From positions 1 through 64,000 of the forward strand of contig NZ_JAHRYQ010000002.1 of assembly GCF_020622065.1 (NCBI RefSeq): a stretch of DNA of 64,000 bases. Direction: 5' to 3'. This DNA is from Geothrix sp. (GTDB lineage: Bacteria > Acidobacteriota > Holophagae > Holophagales > Holophagaceae). The notes under the pieces were generated by a model. It saw only the letters and a program-made list of their open reading frames with translations, had not been told where the DNA came from and searched no databases. The translations under genes and the position numbers were made by a program. Below are positions 59,020 through 64,000 of this stretch, piece after piece. Each line of letters opens with the position of its first letter. Position 1 is the stretch's first letter.

Positions 59020-59636
59020 TCGAGGCAGGTGGACAGCAGGGCCGCCAGGGCCTCCATGACCCGGCGCCGACTGTCGCTGAAGGCATCCGTCTGGAAGCTC
59101 TGGAAGCTCACCAGGCCCGCCGGTCGGGGGCCCCAGCCCAGGGGCACGCCGTACCAGGAATGGGGGATGAGCCCTGTGGCCTGCTCCGCGGGTGTGAGCA
59201 GGCTGCCGGCGGCCGTGCCTTCCTCCAGGGTGCGGATGTAGACCGACCGACGGTTGGCGAGGACCCGCTCGGAGAGCCCGGCCCGGTCCGACAGGCGCCG
59301 GGAGGGGTGCTGCCGGGCCCGCCCCCCCTCGTGATAGAGCACGAAATTCAGCTGATCGCCCTCCCAGTCCGCCAGGGCCACATAGAAGCAGGCCAGCCCG
59401 AGGGGCTTGAAGCAGACTTCCAGGAGGGCTTCGCTGAGCTCCAGGGGGGTCCGTCCTGGCCGGAGGCGCTCCAGGGCCCCCAGGAGGAGGTCCCGGTCCT
59501 CGTCCAGATGCCGCACCAGTTCCTCGGTGCTGTCCAGCCGCCCCTGGAGGGCCCGGAGTTCGCGCTCCAGCTGGGCCACCCTGCCCTCCCGTTCGGCCAA
59601 CGCATCGTCCTTGGATTTTCCGCTGAAGAGACTCAT
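59007..59636 (-). CDS. GAF-domain protein with N-terminal coiled coil
   Basis: A 209-residue protein. Residues 10-45 form a coiled coil (REGRVAQLERELRALQGRLDSTEELVRHLDEDRDLLLGAL). The remainder fits a GAF fold: LSEALLEVCFKPLGLACFYVALADWEGDQLNFVLYH, and SWYGVPLGWGPRPAGLVSFQSF. No output domain is present, so it may act with a partner. The ATG at 59636 is chosen as the frame upstream enters the cysS promoter. Signal or ligand is unknown. Confidence 0.82.
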   Translation of the reverse strand: MSLFSGKSKDDALAEREGRVAQLERELRALQGRLDSTEELVRHLDEDRDLLLGALERLRPGRTPLELSEALLEVCFKPLGLACFYVALADWEGDQLNFVLYHEGGRARQHPSRRLSDRAGLSERVLANRRSVYIRTLEEGTAAGSLLTPAEQATGLIPHSWYGVPLGWGPRPAGLVSFQSFQTDAFSDSRRRVMEALAALLSTCLDQGR

Positions 59637-59688
59637 CTGGAACCCTGAGGGGCTATGGCGCGACGGCCAATGATGGTTACCTAGAACC

Positions 59689-61140
59689 ATGAAGAAGATG
59701 CGTCGGCAGATCTCCCTGTTCAATACCCTGACACGAAGGATCGAGCCCGTGGTGCCCGTGGTGCCCGGCACCGTCTCTTTGTATACCTGCGGGCCCACCG
59801 TCTACAACTTCGCCCACATCGGGAACCTGAGGACCTTCCTGTTCCAGGATCTCCTCAAGCGGACCTTCCAGGCCGCAGGTCATGATGTCCGGCACTGCAT
59901 GAACATCACGGATGTCGAGGACAAGATCATCCGGGATTCCCAGGGCGCCCTGCCCGCCGACGCCTCCAACGAAGCCCGGCATGAGGCCATGAGAGCCCTC
60001 ACGGATCGCTTCACCGGGATCTTCCTCGAGGACCTGGAGACCCTGCAGGTCCAGAAGGCGGATTTCCTCCCCCGGGCCACGGCCTACATCCCGCAGATGA
60101 TCGGGCTGGTGCAGGCCCTTGAAGCCAAGGGCCTGGCCTACCCCAGGGAAGGCAGCGTCTACTACCGCATCGCCGGACTGCCCCAGTACGGCTGCCTGGC
60201 CCACCTGGATCGCGAGGGCATGCAGGCGGGCGCCTCCGTGGACGCCGACGAATACGAGCGCGACTCCGTCACCGACTTCGTTTTGTGGAAAGCGGCCAAG
60301 CCCGGCGAACCCTGGTGGGACAGCCCCTGGGGTCCCGGGCGGCCCGGGTGGCACATCGAGTGCTCGGCCATGGGCCTGGAGCTGCTGGGCGAGCGCGTGG
60401 ACATCCACAGCGGGGGCGTCGACCTCATCTTCCCCCACCACGAGAACGAGATCGCCCAGAGCGAAGGCTGCCTTGGGCACCGCTGGGTCAACCACTGGGT
60501 TCACGGCGAGTTCCTCATGGTCGAGGGCCAGAAGATGGCCAAGAGCCTGGGGAACTTCTTCACGCTGCGCGACCTCGTGGCCAAGGGGGTGGATCCCATC
60601 GCCCTGCGCTACGCCATCCAGAGCAACCACTACCGCAAGGTGCTGAACTTCAGCTTCGAGGGCCTGCGGGCCGCGGAGAATTCCCTCAAGCGCATCCGGG
60701 CCTTCCGCAAGCGGATGGAGGGCGAAGGCCAGCCCGGGGGCGGACCCTGGGCCGAAGCCATCGAGCCTGCCATCCGCCTGAATCAGGCCCGCGAGCAGTT
60801 CTGGGCGGCCATGGCCGATGACCTCAACACCCCCGAGGCCCTGGCGGCCATCTTCACCCTCATCAGCGACCTCAATGCCCACGATGACCATGCGGCCCTC
60901 AGCCGGGAGGAGCGCGACGCTGTGCTGGCCTTCCTGGACGAGACCGATACCATCTTCGCCGCCTGGCCCCACGAGGAGGCCAGCCTGGATGCCGAGGTCG
61001 AGGCCCTCATCGAAGCCCGCCGGGCCGCCAAGGCCGCGAAGAACTGGCCCGAAGCCGACCGAGTCCGTGATCAGCTCAAGGCCCTGGGCATCGTCCTCGA
61101 GGACCGCAAGGACGGCACGGTGGGCTGGCGCCGAGGTTGA
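59689..61140 (+). CDS. cysS: cysteinyl-tRNA synthetase
   Basis: A 483-residue class I synthetase that charges tRNA(Cys). The zinc/active-site YTCGPTVYN (about residues 28-36) is followed by the HIGH-type FAHIGNLRTF. Other zinc ligands are in GWHIECSAMGLELLGERVDIHSGGVDLIFPHHENEIAQSEG, and the KMSKS-like loop is GQKMAKSLGNFF. The C-terminal helical region matches the anticodon-binding part. Length is normal. Two in-frame ATGs (59689, 59698) are possible. A terminator follows. Confidence 0.97.
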   Translation: MKKMRRQISLFNTLTRRIEPVVPVVPGTVSLYTCGPTVYNFAHIGNLRTFLFQDLLKRTFQAAGHDVRHCMNITDVEDKIIRDSQGALPADASNEARHEAMRALTDRFTGIFLEDLETLQVQKADFLPRATAYIPQMIGLVQALEAKGLAYPREGSVYYRIAGLPQYGCLAHLDREGMQAGASVDADEYERDSVTDFVLWKAAKPGEPWWDSPWGPGRPGWHIECSAMGLELLGERVDIHSGGVDLIFPHHENEIAQSEGCLGHRWVNHWVHGEFLMVEGQKMAKSLGNFFTLRDLVAKGVDPIALRYAIQSNHYRKVLNFSFEGLRAAENSLKRIRAFRKRMEGEGQPGGGPWAEAIEPAIRLNQAREQFWAAMADDLNTPEALAAIFTLISDLNAHDDHAALSREERDAVLAFLDETDTIFAAWPHEEASLDAEVEALIEARRAAKAAKNWPEADRVRDQLKALGIVLEDRKDGTVGWRRG

Positions 61141-61159
61141 AGGCCGGCTTCACGCCAAT

Positions 61160-61187
61160 GAAACGGCCCCGGGATCGGGGCCGTTTC
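61160..61187. terminator. bidirectional terminator between cysS and the PstS-like gene
   Basis: A 12-base stem (GAAACGGCCCCG / CGGGGCCGTTTC) with a 4-base loop, 20 bases after the cysS stop and between convergent genes. Confidence 0.88.
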
Positions 61188-61207
61188 GCGCTGGGACTTC
61201 CGCCCCT

Positions 61208-62206
61208 CTACCGGCTGAGGCGCCGGAGGGCGATGGTGATGAACTCCGGAGGGCCGGGCAACAGACCCGTATCCGCCACGGCATTCTGCCCTTCCTGGGT
61301 GAGCAGGAAGTGGATGATCTCGTTGGTGACGGGCGGCAGAGGCTTGCCGGGTTCCCGATTCAGGTAGGCGTAATAGAGGCGGGGCATGGGGTACCGGCTC
61401 GTGGTCACATTCTCCTGGGTCGGGAGCCGGGCATCCTCTCCGCGATAGGGCACCACGGGCAGCACCTTGTTGGCGAAATACCAGGACGCCATGGTGGCGA
61501 TGGCAATGCCGCTCTGATCAGTCATCACGGCCTCGGCCAGCGAGGAGGCATCGTTGCGGTCCAGGATTCCAGGGCGGAACTCACCGTTGAGCAGGACCTT
61601 CTCCGCGATCGAGACCCGGGTGGCCGTCCCCGCTTCCCGGGTATAGGCATGGATGGGCAGCTTGGCCCACTCGCCCTTGAGCCCCAGATCCCCCCACACC
61701 ACCGCAGGGGCCTTGGCGCCCCCCTGCCGGTTCGCGGAGTAGATGGCATCCAGCTGCTCCATGCTGATGGAGGTGATCGGGTTGTTCTTGTTCACGAACA
61801 CGATGTTGGAATCCAGACAGATCGGGATGCGCATGGGCATGTAGCCGAACTTCGTCTGGAAGGCCTTGGTCTCATCCGGGGTGAACTCCCGGGCCGTGAT
61901 GATCAGCAGGGAGGTTCCCGCGGCGAATTCCTTCGCCGCATCCTTGGTGAGCTTGGGGCGGAAGATCAGGTTGGATTCGGGATGGAACTTCTTGAAGCTG
62001 GCGGCCCACTCTTCTCCAAGGTCGGCAAGCGCATCCGTGCCAATGAGATCAACGGGACCCTTCACCGCGGCCGCCGGCTGGTAGCGGGGGATGGAGGTGG
62101 GCACCTTCGCCCGGGTCTGGGCCGACTGGGCCTGCAAGAATCCGAAGCAGGACATCCCGGCCGCTAGGATCAGGTTCGATGCCAGGTGGATGCGGTTCGT
62201 TCCCAT
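61208..62206 (-). CDS. PstS-like periplasmic substrate-binding protein
   Basis: A 332-residue exported protein. Signal peptide: residues 1-26 (LASNLILAAGMSCFGFLQA). The mature part has a periplasmic binding-protein fold of the phosphate family: VDLIGTDALADLGEEWAASFKKFHPESNL (about 52-80), IVFVNKNNPITSISMEQLDAIYSANRQGG and SGIAIATMASWYFANKVLPVVPY. No PstC/A/B transporter genes are near. It might bind phosphate or another oxyanion, or serve a sensing role. SD is GAGGG. The stop is 20 bases from the cysS terminator. Confidence 0.87.
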   Translation of the reverse strand: MGTNRIHLASNLILAAGMSCFGFLQAQSAQTRAKVPTSIPRYQPAAAVKGPVDLIGTDALADLGEEWAASFKKFHPESNLIFRPKLTKDAAKEFAAGTSLLIITAREFTPDETKAFQTKFGYMPMRIPICLDSNIVFVNKNNPITSISMEQLDAIYSANRQGGAKAPAVVWGDLGLKGEWAKLPIHAYTREAGTATRVSIAEKVLLNGEFRPGILDRNDASSLAEAVMTDQSGIAIATMASWYFANKVLPVVPYRGEDARLPTQENVTTSRYPMPRLYYAYLNREPGKPLPPVTNEIIHFLLTQEGQNAVADTGLLPGPPEFITIALRRLSR

Positions 62207-62497
62207 AGGGATCCCTCGATCAGGTGTTGAGAATGGTCGGAGCCTGCACGCTTTCCGTTCCTCTGAACTTGCGATGGAGCAGGTGGAAGAGAAGGGTGCA
62301 ACATAAATGCCCTATAGGTCATAATATCTATCCACCCCCAGGCCGCCTGCCCCCACCGCTGAAAGGTGACCTGGATCACTTGGACCTCTGAAAAGACCAA
62401 TCCACCTTCATCTCCGCTGTCCCGAAAAGTGATCCCCCCGACGAGGGAATCCCCTTTCCGAATGGCGCTCGCATCCAACGGCCCCAAGGGATCTGCC
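62207..62497. promoter_or_regulatory. divergent intergenic region, with near-palindrome at 62308-62323
   Basis: This 291-base gap separates the PstS-like gene and the tetraheme cytochrome. It contains ATGCCCTATAGGTCAT (62308-62323), a near-perfect 16-base palindrome with one mismatched pair around CCTATAGG. It is an operator candidate. The half near the cytochrome is Cys/Pro-like coding-poor DNA with no recognised feature. No Pho box was seen. Confidence 0.4.
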
Positions 62498-62854
62498 ATG
62501 ACGCGCACCCACCTCCTCGCCACCCTCCTCCTCGGATGCCTCTGGGCCTCGACCACGCTGGCCCAGGAGGCCAAGACGCACAAGCTCACGCCCCTCCATA
62601 CCAAGGCGGGCGTCCATTGCTTCGACTGCCACAAAGAGGAGAAGCCCACCAAGAAGGCTGTGGCTTCGGAGTCCTGCATGGCCTGCCACGGGGACTATCC
62701 GGCCATGAAAGCCCTGACGAAGGACGCCAAGCCCAACCCCCACGATTCCCACGAGGGCGAGATCGCCTGCACCGAGTGCCACCGGCAGCATGTGCCCCCC
62801 GTGGTGAAATGCCTCGAATGCCACCAGGGCAAGTTCAAGTTCAATATGAAGTAG
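62498..62854 (+). CDS. small tetraheme c-type cytochrome
   Basis: A 118-residue protein with a signal peptide at residues 1-22 (LLATLLLGCLWASTTLA). Four CxxCH motifs bind heme c: CFDCH (41-45), CMACH (60-64), CTECH (91-95) and CLECH (105-109). Extra histidines are positioned as possible axial ligands. It resembles the periplasmic tetraheme cytochromes (small tetraheme/CctA-type and flavocytochrome heme domains). It would shuttle electrons between the inner membrane and terminal reductases or the outer membrane. ATG at 62498 has AAGGG upstream. Confidence 0.92.
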   Translation: MTRTHLLATLLLGCLWASTTLAQEAKTHKLTPLHTKAGVHCFDCHKEEKPTKKAVASESCMACHGDYPAMKALTKDAKPNPHDSHEGEIACTECHRQHVPPVVKCLECHQGKFKFNMK

Positions 62855-62860
62855 GACTGT

Positions 62861-63862
62861 TTAGTCCCGGCGCGACCTGGGGCTGAGCACGATAGCCGCG
62901 GCCACCTGGTCCGGCGGCAGTTCCTCCAGGCATTGCCGTCGCTGGCAGGCCCGCTCGCGGCAGGGCGAGCAGCTGATGCCCGTGCGGAGGATCTGCCCTG
63001 CGCCTGCCGGCAACCCAGCCACCACCGGGTCGCTGGAGCCGTAGAGGCCCAGGGCCGGAACACCGAGCACCACCGCCAGGTGCAGAAGCCCGGTGTCCGG
63101 CGCCACCACCTGGTCCGCCTGGCGCAACGCCGACGCCAGTTGCCAGAACCCCAGGCGCGGCAGGGCGGCCACGCCCGTGGCCCCCGGCAACCAGCCGCGC
63201 AGCTCCTCCTCCTCGGGCCCCAGCGACCAGCGCAGGTCGCAGCGGTCCTTCAGCAGGTGGGCCAGGGTGATCCAGTGATGCAGGGGCCAGCGCTTGATGG
63301 CCCCCCGGCGGGAGGCGCCGGGCACCAACACCAGGCGGGGTTTTGAAGCCTGCGTCCAGATGGCTCCGGGGTCCGGCAGCTCCACCCGCTCCAGGACCGG
63401 CCGGAAGCGCCCAAGGCCCGGGATGCCCCGGCTCCGGCCGAAGGCCTCCGCCAATCCCAGCGCCTGGTCGTACCGGGTCTGGTGCCGGAAAGCCAACGGC
63501 TGGGTCTGGAGGGAGCCCGCGAATTCCTTGGTCACCCCATCGCCCCAGCGCTCAGGCACAGCGGCCAGCCTCGGGATCAGCGCCGCCTTGAGGATGCCGT
63601 GGAAATCCAGGCTGGCCCCGGCGTCTTCGATGAGACCCGCCACCCGCTTCAGTTCCGCCAGGGCCACCAACGGGTTCGACAGCCGCTTCCGCCGCACCAG
63701 CACAGGCTCCAGCCAGGGCAGGGGCTCCAGGAGGAAAGCATGGCGATCCTCCACCACGGCCCTGAACCGGCCCTCTGGGAAGGCTTCGCGCAGGTTCGCC
63801 CAGGCGGGCAGGACGCGGAGGATGTCGCCGAGGGCGGAGAGGCGGAGCAGAACCAGATCCAT
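62861..63862 (-). CDS. family 9 glycosyltransferase (heptosyltransferase-like)
   Basis: A 333-residue enzyme of LPS core assembly. The N-terminal family pattern is LVLLRLSALGDILRVLPAWANLREAFP. The nucleotide-sugar region has VLVPGASRRGAIKRWPLHHWITLAHLL and VAPDTGLLHLAVVLGVPALGLYGSSDP. The C-terminal part has CSPCRERACQRRQCLEELPPDQV, with cysteines often found in this family. The ATG is preceded by TAGGAT at the 6-base distance seen in several other genes. It is divergent from the gene at the right edge. Confidence 0.92.
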   Translation of the reverse strand: MDLVLLRLSALGDILRVLPAWANLREAFPEGRFRAVVEDRHAFLLEPLPWLEPVLVRRKRLSNPLVALAELKRVAGLIEDAGASLDFHGILKAALIPRLAAVPERWGDGVTKEFAGSLQTQPLAFRHQTRYDQALGLAEAFGRSRGIPGLGRFRPVLERVELPDPGAIWTQASKPRLVLVPGASRRGAIKRWPLHHWITLAHLLKDRCDLRWSLGPEEEELRGWLPGATGVAALPRLGFWQLASALRQADQVVAPDTGLLHLAVVLGVPALGLYGSSDPVVAGLPAGAGQILRTGISCSPCRERACQRRQCLEELPPDQVAAAIVLSPRSRRD

Positions 63863-63892
63863 CCCTCCATCCTATTTCGTTACGCTGGAGGC
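63863..63892. promoter_or_regulatory. 30-bp divergent region with two -10-like boxes
   Basis: Minus: TAGGAT (63869-63874) then GGAGGG and ATG at 63862. Plus: TACGCT (63881-63886) then GGAGGC and ATG at 63893. Both starts share CCTCCA/TGGAGG symmetry. Any -35 boxes would overlap the opposite promoter. Confidence 0.45.
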
Positions 63893-64000
63893 ATGAGCAT
63901 GAAGCAGGAGCGAAGCGCCACTTTGGCGGAGCCCGCAGGACCTGGTACAGGAGGTGCCGCGCCCTTCGCCAAGGATCAATCCAAGAATCCCCCGCCCACG
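63893..64000 (+). CDS. truncated gene at the right edge
   Basis: An open frame from ATG at 63893 (alternative 63899) to the end of the window, 36 codons so far. The visible part is polar and low in complexity (MKQERSATLAEPAG, then GGAAPFAKDQSKNPPPT), without a signal peptide. It cannot be identified. The ATG at 63893 fits the leaderless signature; the one at 63899 fits GGAGG with 7 bases of spacing. Confidence 0.45.
   Translation, partial: MSMKQERSATLAEPAGPGTGGAAPFAKDQSKNPPPT

Noticed and set aside
62341-62400. Possible FNR-type site before the tetraheme cytochrome
   Set aside because: Only single half-like TTGA/ATCA elements appear, not the palindromic pair.

Overview
This is a GC-rich chromosomal window from a motile, diderm bacterium. 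An outer membrane is implied by LptE, FlgH/FlgI (L and P rings), lipoprotein signals and periplasmic c-type cytochromes. The mix of flagella, type IV pilus minor pilins, a tetraheme cytochrome, a heme-bearing sensor kinase and a HybA/HybB-like quinone module fits a respiratory member of the Acidobacteriota, class Holophagae (Geothrix/Holophaga-like). That placement is inferred from gene content only. No rRNA, tRNA, CRISPR array, prophage or insertion sequence was seen; this is mostly core genome with a few accessory secreted or regulatory genes.

Layout. 0.2-2.9 kb: trmFO and a translationally coupled membrane-anchored propeller-like protein. 2.9-8.5 kb (minus): flagellar operon flgH-flgI-flgJ-flgM-(unknown)-flgN-like-flgK-flgL. 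8.5-13.1 kb (minus): prmC, two-subunit class I fumarase, holA, lptE and hpt. 13.3-14.9 kb (plus): ECF sigma, zinc-finger anti-sigma and a Spy-like periplasmic protein, an apparent envelope-stress unit. 15-17.5 kb (minus): rsmA and RNase J. 17.5-25 kb (minus): minor pilins fimT-pilV-pilW-pilX and the large tip adhesin pilY1, behind an AT-rich promoter region. 25-28.6 kb: an unknown secreted protein and priA. 28.7-37 kb: tsaD, gatC, a zinc-ribbon membrane protein, anmK, a TgpA-like transglutaminase, an SPFH protein, an MBL hydrolase and uvrC. 37-40.4 kb (minus): a Sel1 protein, a small membrane protein, scpA and a secreted SdrD-like protein. 40.6-42.7 kb: lipA and a DUF5694/TraB-like protein.

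42.8-47.4 kb (minus) holds the most unusual locus: HybA-like Fe-S protein, HybB/NrfD-like quinone-interacting membrane protein, a histidine kinase with two c-type heme motifs in its periplasmic sensor, and a membrane-anchored response regulator fused to a GcvH-like domain that lacks the lipoyl lysine. It reads as a self-contained redox-sensing and electron-transfer unit. It is followed by a 66-residue Cys/Lys-rich secreted protein and a CIRCE-controlled groESL operon. 50-57.6 kb (plus): zinc-ribbon coiled-coil protein, yggS, a SRPBCC protein, a DUF4139 protein and a Bat-type operon (DUF58, small membrane protein, BatA, BatB-BatC fusion). 57.6-64 kb: a thioredoxin-like protein, a 4HBT thioesterase, a GAF protein, cysS, an orphan PstS-like protein, a tetraheme cytochrome, a family 9 glycosyltransferase and a truncated gene at the right edge.

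Across the window several unlinked genes share a start signature: a -10-like hexamer exactly 6 nt before the start codon with no usable Shine-Dalgarno. This suggests leaderless transcription for a subset of housekeeping genes. Terminators are mostly perfect, symmetrical A/T-flanked hairpins placed between convergent or consecutive units.
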